Positions 12,455 through 24,304 of a stretch of 64,000 nt of DNA are shown here, one piece after another (positions within the stretch are counted from its first letter, which is position 1; each line of letters starts with the position of its first letter). Position numbers and translations under genes: made by a program. The DNA lies in the NCBI GenBank assembly GCA_032622095.1, contig CP136061.1:19160991-19224990 (forward strand). Direction: 5' to 3'. Origin of the DNA: Siphonodentalium dalli (lineage: Eukaryota; Mollusca; Scaphopoda; Gadilida; Siphonodentaliidae). The notes under the pieces are model-generated. The model had not been told where the DNA came from and made no database searches. It saw only the letters and a program-made list of their open reading frames with translations.

Positions 12455-13105
12455 AAAAACATGATAGCTCATTCGTCAGGCCCCACCAACATGATAGCTC
12501 ATTCAGCAGGACCCACCAACTGTATAGCGAATTCAACAGCCCCCCCCCCCCACCAACATCATAACATATTCAACATGCCACAACCAACTTTATAGCTAAT
12601 TCAGCAGGCCATAACCAACTGTATAGCTAATATAGCTAATTCAGCAGGCCACAACATCATAAATAATTCAACATCATAGCTAATTCAACAGGCCCCACCA
12701 ACATCATAGCTAATTCAACAGGCACCACCAACAGTATACCTAAATCAGAAGGCCCCACCAACTGTATAGCCAATTCAGCAGGAGCCACCAACGGCATCGC
12801 TAATTCAGCAGGACCCACCAACGGCATCGCTAATTCAGCAGGACCCACCAACGGCATCGCTAATTCAGCAGGACCCACCAACGGCTTCGCTAATTCAGCA
12901 GGGACCCACCAACGGCATCGCTAATTCAGAAGGGACCCACCAACGGCATCGCTAATTCAGCAGGGACCCACCAACGGCATCGCTAATTCAGCAGGGACCC
13001 ACCAACGGCATCGCTAATTAGGCAGGACCCACCAACGGCATCGCTAATTCAGCAGGACCCACCAACGGCATCGCTAATTCAGCAGGGACCCAATACTATA
13101 GCACA
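12455..13105. repeat. 30-bp minisatellite, about 20 units
   Basis: The array is based on CAGCAGGACCCACCAACGGC + ATCGCTAATT. Left-hand units are degenerate and right-hand units are nearly uniform, with several 31-base units carrying GGGACCC. Because 30 is a multiple of three, the array gives a repetitive open frame (12657-12881, minus strand, decapeptide repeat), which I treat as a by-product. Confidence 0.9.
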
Positions 13106-13334
13106 AGAGCAGGACATCGGGAGTTCAGGTGACCAATTTTGAATAGAGATTCCAATGCAAATTTGAGGAGCAAAAGTTACAAATATTATTGGGTGCGAGT
13201 TGATGTGTATGGAAAACAATAGATAGTTAGTGTTGGTAAACTTATTTCTTGAATTTCATGTTGATTTTCAAAAGTAGATCCAAGTGTTGTAATTCCATAA
13301 ATATTGTTCATATTGTCACTTGACCACCCTGTTA

Positions 13335-13745
13335 AGGAGGAGGTCAAGTGACCAATTTTGAATGTGGATCTCAATGCAAATCTCCGGAGCAAAAGTTATT
13401 TATGAAGCAGTTGTCCGGGAACAAAAGCAGGGATAACATTGAACAGTCATAATATTTAACGGGCAGGTGCGCTGGTAAATCATAAAATTTTGCAATAGAT
13501 ATATTTTTGAGAATGTTTTTTTTTTAAATTGCATCACATGACCTACATTTGAAAAATCAATATAATATTCAAAAATAAATATACCAAAATTATAATCGAA
13601 CAAATTCCAAGCGGACCCGCCAGACAAATACCTGTTGTTTCCAATACCACATCAAGTGACACTCAGAAGCAACACTTTAACTTTTGCTCCGCAGAATTGC
13701 ATTGAAATTCCCATTCAAAATTGGTCACTTCACCTCCCCCTTAAC
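13335..13745. mobile_element. MITE-C copy 1 (GGTCAAGTGACCAATTTT ends)
   Basis: An element of about 410 bases whose left end AGGTCAAGTGACCAATTTTG is mirrored at its right end (CAAAATTGGTCACTTCACCTCC). The internal phrase GCAAAAGTTAT...GAAGCAGTTGTC recurs in the next copy. Further ends of the same family appear near 12125-12165, 13120-13160 and 32425-32460. Confidence 0.65.
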
Positions 13746-13747
13746 GA

Positions 13748-14157
13748 GGAGGTCAAGTGAAACATTTTTAATGGGGATTTCCATGCAAATATCCGCAGAA
13801 AAAGTTATATATGAAGCAGTTGTCTGGGATTTAAAGCAGCCATATCATTAAACAGACATAACATTTAACTGGCTGCTGGACTTGGTAAATTGCCAATTTT
13901 TGCTGTAAATTTATTTTTGAGAATTATTATCTTGAATTACAACACTTGACCTAGTTTTGAAAAATCAATATATAATTCAAATACAAATACACCAACTTTC
14001 TAATGAAAATAACCCCAAGCCAACCAGCCAGGTAAATATGTATTGTTTTCAATACCGCACAAAGTCACGCCCAGAAATATTTGCAACACTGTAACTTTTG
14101 CTGTGGAGAATTGCATGGAAAGGCTCATTCAAAATTGGTCACCTGGCCTCCTCCTCC
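13748..14157. mobile_element. MITE-C copy 2, in tandem with copy 1
   Basis: Begins GAGGAGGTCAAGTGAAACAT and ends with CAAAATTGGTCACCTGGCCTCC. It is collinear with the previous copy along its whole length. The junction near 13743 therefore forms a compact palindrome of two facing ends. Confidence 0.65.
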
Positions 14158-14161
14158 TTAA

Positions 14162-15110
14162 GGACTTTGCTAACCCAATTTTCCCCAAATTTTATGGAGT
14201 CAAAATTAAGGTTTATGTTCACTTTTATTAGTGATCACAGTAACCAAACCCATGAATTCAACATTTTAAGAGTTTAAGTCATGGTGGAGCATGTTAGAAA
14301 TACTAAATGTGAACTTTATAGAGGTTTTTAAAAATATTGTTTTCGAACGCAAATCCAACAAACACAAAGTCCATATCTAAGAAAAAAATATGGGAATGTG
14401 TGCTGAACACTGTGAAGAATGATGAACAATAAAAATATATTCATATTTACCAAGCATTCTTTGAAAAATATATTCAGAACCACTTGTTTGCAAATGGTAG
14501 ATTAACTTTCTCAGTAATGCTGTCCAGAAGATGACACTTGATGGGTGGATTATGGGTCACCTTGTACCCTGTCTTGCTGGGATTGTTATCAGCCTGTGTG
14601 CCAGTCTGTGGCCATTGGACCATAAGGGATTAGTCCATGATTGCTGACCTATTTAGTGGTTACAGGGTGGTCTGCTAAATTGAAGCTTAAGAAATTATTT
14701 TGTCAACTCACCGCTGTCAATAGTTAACCAATCGCTGCCAGCTCTCAGTTAGCCATGTTGGGGAAATAATTCTGGCATTTGTTAACAACTGGTTATATGT
14801 AATGTTTTCAAAGAACACTTGGTAAATATTAATATATTTTTATTGTTCATCATTCTTCACAGTATTCACTACAAATTTCCATATCTTTTTCTTAGAAATT
14901 GATTTTGTTTTTGTTGGATTTGGGTTCGAAAAAAATATTTTTTTAAACCTCTATAAAGTTCACATTTTGTATTTCTGAGATAATCACCACTAATTATACT
15001 GTTAAAATGGTGCATCCATGGGTTTGGTTGCTGTGATTACCAATAAAAGTGAGCACAATCCATTATTTTGACTCCATCAAATTTGGGTTGAAATTGGGTT
15101 AGCAAAGTCC
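14162..15110. mobile_element. Foldback element with TTAA at both borders
   Basis: The left arm (about 14162-14475) and the right arm (about 14800-15110) are inverted copies, starting GGACTTTGCTAACCCAATTT and ending in its complement. They flank a roughly 320-base loop. TTAA occurs at 14158-14161 and 15111-15114. The arms are clearly diverged, with small indels. No protein is encoded. Borders fit a TTAA-target element, although the arms are much longer than usual piggyBac ends. Confidence 0.7.
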
Positions 15111-15174
15111 TTAATCGGATATGTTACTAATTGTCTGGCGTCATTCGCTGTCATTTGACGAGGACCGACTAGTT

Positions 15175-15470
15175 CAGTGACTATAGTAGTCTACTAGTCT
15201 ATATATAGTCGGCATTAGCCGCGTATATATATAGACAGTGAATGTAGTAGTCTACTAGTCTATAGTCAGCATTAGCCGCGTATATATATAGACAGTGACT
15301 CGAAAATACACGACTTAGTTCGAAAGATCAATGACCCCCCCTGCATTCACGTTACAACCATTACTTCGAATGAGCAATGACCCCCGTGCATTCACGTTAC
15401 AACCATTACTTCGAATGATCAATGACCCCCGTGCATTCACGTTACAACCATTACTTCGAATGACAATACA
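15175..15470. repeat. Two adjacent short tandem arrays
   Basis: The first (about 15180-15300) is two copies of a unit of roughly 60-70 bases, TAGTCTACTAGTCTATA...GCATTAGCCGCGTATATATA. The second (about 15328-15462) is three copies of a 45-base unit containing GTGCATTCACGTTACAACCA. Period 45 keeps one frame open through the second array. Confidence 0.8.
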
Positions 15471-15838
15471 TGATTATACTTACCAGGTCGCAAAGTCATC
15501 CCTGCTCACAGTGGCATCAACAAGAAACGAAATTATCCACGAACGAACGGTGGTGATTGAAAACTTAGTCCGATCAACATGATCAACTTCTCGGCGTCAT
15601 CAACAAGGTCATGCTCGGAGATCAACAAGGTCATGCTCGGAAGTCCATGCTTTTTGTGTGCAATTTTGTCCATCAATCTGGGTCACCTGAGCGGGACAGT
15701 GGATGTCCGAAAAACAATTTATGCAGATAGATTTATTCCCTCAAGCCATCGGATAATGGCGCAGAGAGGTAAAACACAAAAAAAAATAGATTTTACAATA
15801 TCGGTCAACATTGTGATAAGGAACAACATACCAATTAA

Positions 15839-15882
15839 AGGTACACGGTCCGATGCGATGGTCCTCATATCATTAGATTCCG

Positions 15883-15936
<54 letters not shown>

Positions 15937-16275
15937 TTTCTTGAAATGTCTCTTCAGTTATCAAAATCGATTAATTGACAAAAAATAATGCAAACCATTG
16001 TCAACTATGTTATAAAATTGCACAAAAAAGTGTTATATATATCAACATTTTGTTCAACGCAGCTTTGTATCGAGAGTTTATGTCGGTTCGGGGCAATCGT
16101 CGAACATTTGCCAGGTCGCCAAATATTCCAGGTGGTGAAAAATAATAAATATAAAAAATCCATATCTGATAAATCTGAGCTTTGATGGGTGGGTTCCTTA
16201 ACTCGAATAAAATATTTGTTCACCCTCGAAGCCAAAAAATTGTAAATTAGGAGCGTTAATTCGGATTGTACATCT
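15839..16275. mobile_element. MITE-D copy 1 with internal AAC microsatellite
   Basis: Flanked by TTAA (15835-15838 and 16276-16279). Ends AGGTACACGGTCCGATG and, inverted, AGATGTACAATCCGA form imperfect TIRs. A CAA/AAC run of about 50 bases (15885-15935) sits at a fixed internal position and recurs as GTT runs in the relatives at 19347 and 54950-54980, so the microsatellite is part of the element. A related left end lies at 56364. Confidence 0.65.
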
Positions 16276-16397
16276 TTAAAATATAAAATTAGATGAGAAA
16301 ACAACACGAGTTAGCTATGCGGTTATGATTAGGAGTTTTTTTTTTACATACATAGTGTATGAATCTACATAGCGTATGGATATTAATATGAGACAAA

Positions 16398-16541
16398 CCG
16401 GTATGTCCTTCATGTAAGAATACACTAACTCTAACCCTAGCCCTAACCCTAGCCCTCACCCTAACCCCATCCCTAACACACATGGAGAATGGAGGGGGTG
16501 TGCGTGGTTTCGTGTATTCTTATATCAAGGAGATAAACCGG
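16398..16541. repeat. Interstitial telomere-like repeat inside a short inverted repeat
   Basis: CTAACCCTAGCCCTAACCC-type hexamer variants occupy about 16425-16475. They are enclosed by facing copies of CCGGT...TCCTT...ATAAGAATACAC (about 16398-16430 and 16512-16541). CCCTAA/TTAGGG is the usual metazoan telomere unit; the copies here are degenerate and internal. Confidence 0.7.
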
Positions 16542-16548
16542 CGTAGTA

Positions 16549-17880
16549 AGGGTGGATACACACATGCATGTAATCTCTGTAAATATCGTGTATTTGGCGT
16601 TTTACATGGATCATACACACCGTGTAATATGTGTCCGCTGACAACCCAATCATTGCGACTGTGTTTGACCACAGTGAGTTAAACTCTGAACCGCTGAAGA
16701 GCCGTTGACTGGGACGAAGTCGTCAGGCCGCTTAAAATAATTATTCGCGCGATAACTCAAATGGTCGACGTTCTGTTTAAATCATTGTCAGTCTTCTATT
16801 GATGTTAATACCAGTGGTGGCCTCTTCCCCAAAGCAGGGGCCTATGACCCCCAACATGCACGGGGAGCTATATTATCTCAGAAGCTACCGAATTCACCAT
16901 TGTATATTTCCTCGACGGGGGTGTGCATGCAGCACCCTGAGTCCTGACAGCCTGCTTTATAAATATCGTAGTCATGTCTGTCGTGTCTGTTTTCTACGAG
17001 TGATTAATCTAATATGCAGCAATTTATGCTATTCATATAATTATGAACATATTATACAGCTTTAAATTTGAATGCATGGTGTTGCTGTTTGTCTTCATTC
17101 GTCGAAAGGGTTGCCTAGCTACGAGTTCCCAACTACATCACCTTTCCTCTCTTGTGTTATACAGTTATACATGTATACGCAAAATTTACAACTATGGAAT
17201 ATTTAAGTAAAACATAATATTGTAATTCTTGCCCAGATAATCCCGGCTGATACATTCAATTAACTCCCTTAGTTATTGGAAGCTTTCGAGAACCAGCCGC
17301 TCCCCCAATCATGGATTATGGTCGAAAATGTTATAATTCAAGCTTGTGACAGTTAGGAGCTTGTTCAACCTTTGGCTTGAGAAACATATATATACATGGG
17401 GGGGTCACTCTTTTTAATTTCAACGCTGTACCTGCATTATTTTTTGGCGCTATAATGAATACTTACAATCCCAATTGCTCTCAAATTAACAGAGAAATCT
17501 CAACAAGCCGGTATCATCCTATAAAAGAATTCTGCATATTTTATTTTTGTTTTGGATGACCCTATTTCCAAGAAATGACAGAAACAAATCAAGTATAAAA
17601 TCGACCGGCTCTAATCCACTTTTCGAAATGAATTATAACTCGTGAAAAACAGCAACATATATCAGACAAGAATTACTCATTTCGGCATCCATGAAAGAAG
17701 ACATGTTTATGACTGGCCTGAAATTTCTTGATGGCAGTTTGTTTGATAATGGCTTATAACTACTCACTGGTGAAATTGACCTCTCGCGCGCAGGTGATTA
17801 ATTTTGTCAATTATTGGTGTGGCCATGTAAAATACATGTATTTTACATACAGACATTACATGCATGTGTGTATCCACCCT
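16549..17880. mobile_element. TIR element E, copy 1 (1.33 kb, non-coding)
   Basis: Starts AGGGTGGATACACACATG at 16549 and ends with the exact complement at 17880; the terminal match covers 26 bases and continues imperfectly. A second, interrupted copy lies at 58042-60981 and shares internal landmarks: CCGCTGACAACCCAATCATT, GAAGCTACC, and CATGAAAGAAGACATGTTTATGACT near the right end. No transposase is visible, and no target duplication is clear in either copy. Confidence 0.75.
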
Positions 17881-18112
17881 AACGTTCAATAGTATATATA
17901 TACAAAATAAAGAGCCTCTTATGGGATTAGCCCTCTTGGTGAAAATTTGGGTTGGCCTTGTAAAATTTAACACCAAACCCTCAAACCCTTTCAAGTATTT
18001 TATATATTGTTACAGAAAACTGTCTGTTTGTGATGTGAGTCTTTAGGCATGTTCGTTATTTCGTAAAAGTGATACTTAACGAAATAACTGACATCTTAGA
18101 GGCTAATATACT

Positions 18113-19042
18113 TAGTCCAAGTCTTCTCGTACTAAAACTAGCTAAGATTTTGGGATGGAGATGCTAGTATTTAGTCCGAGTTCCAGGCCCATGCATTCCT
18201 ATGACACGACTTAAGCGTTAGTGACCCGCTCAAATAAAACCACAATTATATGAAATAAAATATCACAATTGCTACAATAAACGGATAGATTCCGCAGAAG
18301 ACATGCTATTTGATCTGAAACCCACATCGGTTGTGAATTGAAAGCGGTAATTTAATGTGAAAAGAAACATTTGCCGCAGTGTTTACATATTTTTTAAAGT
18401 ATGCGAACTCAGTTGACCTTGCGAACTGCGTTCGGCATTTTCCGGTGAAAATATTCCGTAGATTTTCAATCAACCACGCACGATGAATTCTCCATTGTAA
18501 TCGTAATTATACGTGACAATAAATAAATAATTACATAGATTAAATACATATTGAAGATATAAATGTAATACATTAAATAAATTACGGGAATTACAACCAT
18601 CTCACAGTTTAAAACAGTGTAAACACAATGAGCATTAGAATATCATGGGGCCGCCATTTTGTTTGTATCGAAATTCGTCTCGGCCAAAACAAACACCGGA
18701 CAATGCCGAAGTTCTTCGGAACCTGAGTTCGGCTTTCAGTTAAGTAAACAAACAGAAAAAACAACGATGTTTGTGGCAATCAACCGGAATATTCTATGTG
18801 TAATTTAACATTAAAGTTAGATTATTATACACCATTATGACCATAAGATGTGACTCTCTCCGATGTATATAACATCATGTATTGTTTTGTTAGGTAATTC
18901 GAGTAAAATACACCACAGATTCCCGCCACAGATCCTGGGCGTAACTCGTGTCATAGGAATGCATGGGCCTGGAACTCGGACTAAATACTAGCATCTCCAT
19001 CCCAAAATCTTAGCTAGTTTTAGTACGAGAAGACTTGGACTA
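18113..19042. mobile_element. hAT-type MITE with 8-bp target duplication
   Basis: A 930-base element with nearly perfect TIRs of about 95-100 bases (TAGTCCAAGTCTTCTCG... and its complement). It is flanked by identical 8-base direct repeats AATATACT at 18105-18112 and 19043-19050. An 8-bp duplication with TA-starting ends is typical of the hAT superfamily. The inside is AT-rich with no transposase frame. The intact ends suggest a fairly recent insertion. Confidence 0.85.
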
Positions 19043-19099
19043 AATATACTGTGCCAAGTTACATAGTTGGAAATATTTCTGGGCGTGACTTGATGCGGT

Positions 19100-19394
19100 A
19101 ATGAAAATAATACGATTGATCTGGCGGATATTCGTCAAGCCGACGGTCTCGGACCAAATTGCGGATGAAGATGGATAACTCCAAAAAATAAAGTGGCTTT
19201 GGTGTTAGATATTTGACAAATCTCTTTGAAAAAAATGTTGATAAATCATACGTTTTTGGGAAATTTTATACCATAGTTGACAATGGTTAGCATTATTTTG
19301 TTGTCAATTAGTCGATTCTAATAATTGAAGCGGCATATCAAGAAATGTTGTTGTTGTTGTTGGAATCTGATGATTGGAATCGGATTGTTTACCT
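19100..19394 (-). mobile_element. MITE-D fragment, inverted
   Basis: Read on the minus strand from TTAA at 19395, it starts with AGGTAAACAATCCGATTCC, then an AAC run and a phrase like CATTGTCAACTATGGTATAAAATT. It matches 15839-16275, but the distal end is missing or unrecognisable, so the left border is approximate. Confidence 0.55.
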
Positions 19395-19707
19395 TTAATT
19401 CGTTATCTTAATTTGGCGAAGCAGATGATTGAGAAGCATTACACAAGTTCGTGTCTTGTTTTGTCCTCGCGTTAGACGGGTCAAAGTTAGCATACTGTCC
19501 ATCAAGATAGAGATAGGTCAAAGGTCAAGGAGTCATGATGTCATGATGTCATGATGTATGTTGGAGATTCAATGAATTATGTAAGTATGCATCTAAACAT
19601 TGTTTCGCCAGAGTTTTATCGTGTTGCCGCGTTTTACGGCGAATAACTCGTGGACTACCGTTACCAATCTCTCAGATATGGATTTATGATAAGGTGCGAT
19701 GTCTGCA

Positions 19708-22700
19708 TTAAAAGCACACTTAATTTTCGAGTCACCGGTTATTTTGTATGCGGTTTTAATAACAATCTATGGCATAAAATATGATTAAAATACTATAATT
19801 CATCACCACTTGAAACGTCTGTGTCTCAGAAGATGCCCATATATAGAAATAAAAAAGCTGAAATCATAGAAAGATTATGGCTTCCAGAATGCAACAGAAT
19901 TCTGACTAAAAATGTATGTTCAATGGAAGGGGAATAAGTCTATCTTTAAGATATAGAGTTATTACCCCGATTGAAAATAATACACTCTGCACTACAATTC
20001 AGATGCAACTTAAGCACAAAAAAACTCAACAAAAACAATCTGTTCACAGTTTATTACACCGGGTAACTTGATAATACAATGTTTTGGAGCTTCCTCTTTT
20101 AAATGGTATATAATATGTCATATATTTTATATAATGTGATCTGGGGGTTCATGGTATATAATATGTCATATATTTTATATAGGTGATCTGGGGGTTCATG
20201 GTATATAATATGGTATATATTTTATATATGTGATCTGGGGGTTCATGGTATATAATATGGTATATATTTTATATATGTGATCTGGGGGTTCATGGTATAT
20301 AATATGTCATATATTTTATATAATGTGATCTGGGGGTTCATGGTATATAATATGTCATATATTTTATATAATGTGATCAGGGGGTTCGATGGTATATAAT
20401 ATGGTATATATTTTATATAATGTGATCAGGGGGTTCGATGGTATATAATATGGTATATATTTTATATAATGTGATCAGGGGGTTCGATGGTATATAATAT
20501 GGTATATATTTTATATAATGTGATCAGGGGGTTCGTGGTATATAATATGTCATATATTTTATATATGTGATCTGGGGGTTCATGGTATATAATATGTCAT
20601 ATATTTTATATAATGTGATCTGGGGTTCATGGTATATAATATGTCATATATTTTATATAATGTGATCAGGGGGTTCGATGGTATATAATATGGTATATAT
20701 TTTATATAATGTGATCAGGGGGTTCGATGGTATATAATATGGTATATATTTTATATAATGTGATCAGGGGGTTCGATGGTATATAATATGGTATATATTT
20801 TATATAATGTGATCAGGGGGTTCGATGGTATATAATATGGTATATATTTTATATATGTAATCTGGGGGTTCATGGTATATAATGTGATCTGGGGGTTCAT
20901 GGTATATAATGTGATCTGGGGGTTCATGGTATATAATATGTCATATAGTTTATATAATGTGATCTGGGGGTTCATGGTATATAATGTGATCTGGGGGTTC
21001 ATGGTATATAATGTGATCTGGGGGTTCGATGGTATATAATATGGTGTATATTTTATATAATGTGATCAGGGGGTTCGATGGTATATAATATGGTATATAT
21101 TTTATATATGTGATCTGGGGGTTCATGGTATATAATATGGTATATATTTTATATATGTGATCAGGGGGTTCGATGGTATATAATATGGTATATATTTTAT
21201 ATATGTGATCTGGGGGTTCATGGTATATAATATGTCATATATTTTATATAATGTGATCTGGGGGTTCATGGTATATAATATGTCATATATTTTATATAAT
21301 GTGATCAGGGGGTTCGATGGTATATAATATGGTATATATTTTATATAATGTGATCATGGGGTTCGATGGTATATAATATGGTATATATTTTATATAATGT
21401 GATCAGGGGGTTCGATGGTATATAATATGGTATATATTTTATATAATGTGATCAGGGGGTTCGATGGTATATAATATGGTATATATTTTATATATGTAAT
21501 CTGGGGGTTCATGGTATATAATGTGATCTGGGGGTTCATGGTATATAATGTGATCTGGGGGTTCATGGTATATAATATGTCATATAGTTTATATAATGTG
21601 ATCTGGGGGTTCATGGTATATAATGTGATCTGGGGGTTCATGGTATATAATGTGATCTGGGGGTTCGATGGTATATAATATGGTGTATATTTTATATAAT
21701 GTGATCAGGGGGTTCGATGGTATATAATATGTCATATATTTTATATAATGTGATCTGGGGGTTCATGGTATATAATATGTCATATATTTTATATATGTGA
21801 TCTGGGGGTTCATGGCATATAATATGTCATATATTTTATATATGTGATCTGGGGGTTCGATGGTATATAATATGGTATATATTTTATATATGTGATCTGG
21901 GGGTTCATGGTATATAATATGTCATATATTTTTATATGTGATCTGTGGGTTCATGGCATATAATATGTCATATATTTTATATAGGTGATCTGGGGGTTCA
22001 TGGTATATAATATGTCATATATTTGATATATGTGATCTGGGGGTTCATGGTATATAATATGTCATATATTTTATATATGTGATCAGGGGGTTCGATGGTA
22101 TATAATATGGTATATATTTTATATAATGTGATCTGGGGGTTCATGGTATATAATATGTCATATATTTTATATAATGTGATCAGGGGGTTCGATGGTATAT
22201 AATATGGTATATATTTTATATATGTGATCTGGGGTTCATGGTATATAATATGTCATATATTTTATATAATGTGATCAGGGGGTTCGATGGTATATAATAT
22301 GGTATATATTTTATATATGTGATCTGGGTATATAATATGTCATATAGTTTATATAATGTGATCTGGGGTTTCATGGTATATAATATGTCATATATTTTAT
22401 ATAATGTGATCAGGGGGTTCATGGTATATAATGTGATCTGGGGGTTCATGGTATATAATGTGATCTGGGGGTTCATGGTATATAATGTGATCTGGGGTTT
22501 CATGGTATATAATATGTCATATATTTTATATAATGTGATCAGGGGGTTCATGGTATATAATGTGATCTGGGGGTTCATGGTATATAATGTGATCTGGGGG
22601 TTCATGGTATATAATGTGATCTGGGGGTTCATGGTATATAATGTGATCAGGGGGTTCATGGTATATAATGTGATCTGGGGGTTCATGGTATATAATGTGA

Positions 22701-23349
22701 TCTGGGGGTTCATGGTATATAATGTGATCTGGGGGTTCATGGTATATAATGTGATCTGGGGGTTCATGGTATATAATATGGTATATAATATGGTATATAT
22801 TTTATATATGTGATCTGGGGGTTCGATGGTATATAATATGGTATATAATATGGTATATATTTTATATAATGTGATCTGGGGGTTCATGGTATATAATGTG
22901 ATCTGGGGGTTCATGGTATATAATGTGATCTGGGGGTTCATGGTATATAATGTGATCTGGGGGTTCAATGGTATATAATATGGCATATATTTTATATATG
23001 TGATCTGGGGGTTCATGGTATATAATGTGATCTGGGGGTTCAATGGTATATAATATGGTATATATTTTATATATGTGATCTGGGGGTTCATGGTATATAA
23101 TGTGATCTGGGGGTTCAATGGTATATAATATGGTATATATTTTATATAGGTGATCTGGGGGTTCATGGTATATAATATGTCATATATTTTATATAGGTGA
23201 TCTGGGGGTTCATGGTATATAATATGTCATATAGTTTATATAATGTGATCAGGGGGTTCGATGGTATATAATATGGTATATAATATGGTATATAATATGG
23301 TATATAATATGGTATATTCAGGGGGTTCGAAAATTAAGTGGGCCTTTAA
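19708..23349. mobile_element. MITE-F whose interior is a satellite
   Basis: The left end at 19708 reads TTAAAAGCACACTTAATTTTCGAG; the right end reads CGAAAATTAAGTGGGCCTTTAA (23328-23349). The two are inverted copies of one terminus. The longer left end (GGTTTTAATAACAATCTATGGCATAAAAT... to about 19810) reappears inverted at 36300-36410. The satellite at 20104-23327 ends flush against the right terminus. Confidence 0.6.
20104..23327. repeat. 3.2-kb satellite of 27-bp and 48-bp units
   Basis: Short unit GTGATCTGGGGGTTCATGGT + ATATAAT (27 bases). The long unit adds a 21-base AT block (ATGTCATATATTTTATATAAT class). Variants carry CAGGGGGTTCGATGG or ATATGGTATATAT. A higher-order copy exists: about 20630-21075 is repeated almost exactly 639 bases later (21269-21714). 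Long periodic open frames on both strands (for example 22216-23166 minus) result from the 27- and 48-base periods and are not genes. Confidence 0.95.
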
Positions 23350-24300
23350 CTGACGCCAAAGAGTCCATTTATGTCACGTTCACGTGATCAGCAAGAAAAT
23401 ATCAGGCATGTTCCATGTGACTCACTTGAACCATGACAAAAATACCGGACAATATCAGACTAATGAGAAGTGCATTTTTCAAATTTAAATGTCTTTATTA
23501 ATTCCTTAGATATATAAGTCACGTTTTTACATAGCCCATACACACCCACGTGGCAGGGATAAGGGCGTTCTTTTTGTCTGAAATAAAAGGATTATTATAT
23601 ATTGTACAGATGTTGTTCCATAACGCACTTCTTGGTAATAGGGTGGTCTGCTCTACGTCATTGTGGGGAAATTATTACAAGTTACAACACACAGAGGCTC
23701 CATACACACGGCAAACAGTCCCTATATTATTCTAGGACATATATAAACACTATATAACAATATATACCGTATGTATTGGAACCTATGTCTATGGCATTGC
23801 CCCCACTTTCTGTATAGGCGTGGTATTTTCAAATTCTAAATTAGTGACTAAGGAGTTAATAAAGAAAAAAACAAATATCAGATGCTTTGGTGTATCGGGA
23901 AGGATGGTGGGCTGCTACGTACGTATAGATAGATAGTTTAGTCAAAGAGGTTGAAGGCGGTCGATGACAAAACCATCTCCATATATGATCAATACGTTCA
24001 CGTTCATAAGTCCAGTATAGGATCCAATATTGCCCATCTATTAGAATATGATCATTATCAAGAAAAAAACAATCAGTTATCCAGAAAAAAACAATCAATT
24101 ATGACATGGAACACTTTTTGATACCAGTATGGTGCATCTTCGAAAAAGTACAAAAAAACTGACTACAACGGATGAAAACATACAAGTCCTCGAATTTTTA
24201 TAGAAATAGGGAAATTGTATGGTACACCATCGACCAATTGATAGATCGTGCGCCTATTGTGAAGAGATATATTATAATAACATTGAATATTTATTATGTG
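23350..24300. other. Non-coding stretch, nothing recognised
   Basis: AT-rich DNA without a supported gene. A short direct repeat of CAGAAAAAAACAATCA occurs near 24060-24100. Confidence 0.35.
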
Positions 24301-24304
24301 TTAC

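Noticed and set aside
12657-12881. Decapeptide-repeat protein
   Set aside because: Result of a 30-base minisatellite; no start context, signal peptide or flanking exon.
16549-17880. hAT or Tc1/mariner assignment for element E
   Set aside because: Neither copy shows an 8-bp or TA duplication that I can define with confidence, and no transposase is present.
22216-23166. 316-codon minus-strand frame with repeats like MNPQITLYT
   Set aside because: It is the satellite read in a frame kept open by the 27- and 48-base periods. The plus strand is open as well (22319-22813), which is not expected of a gene.
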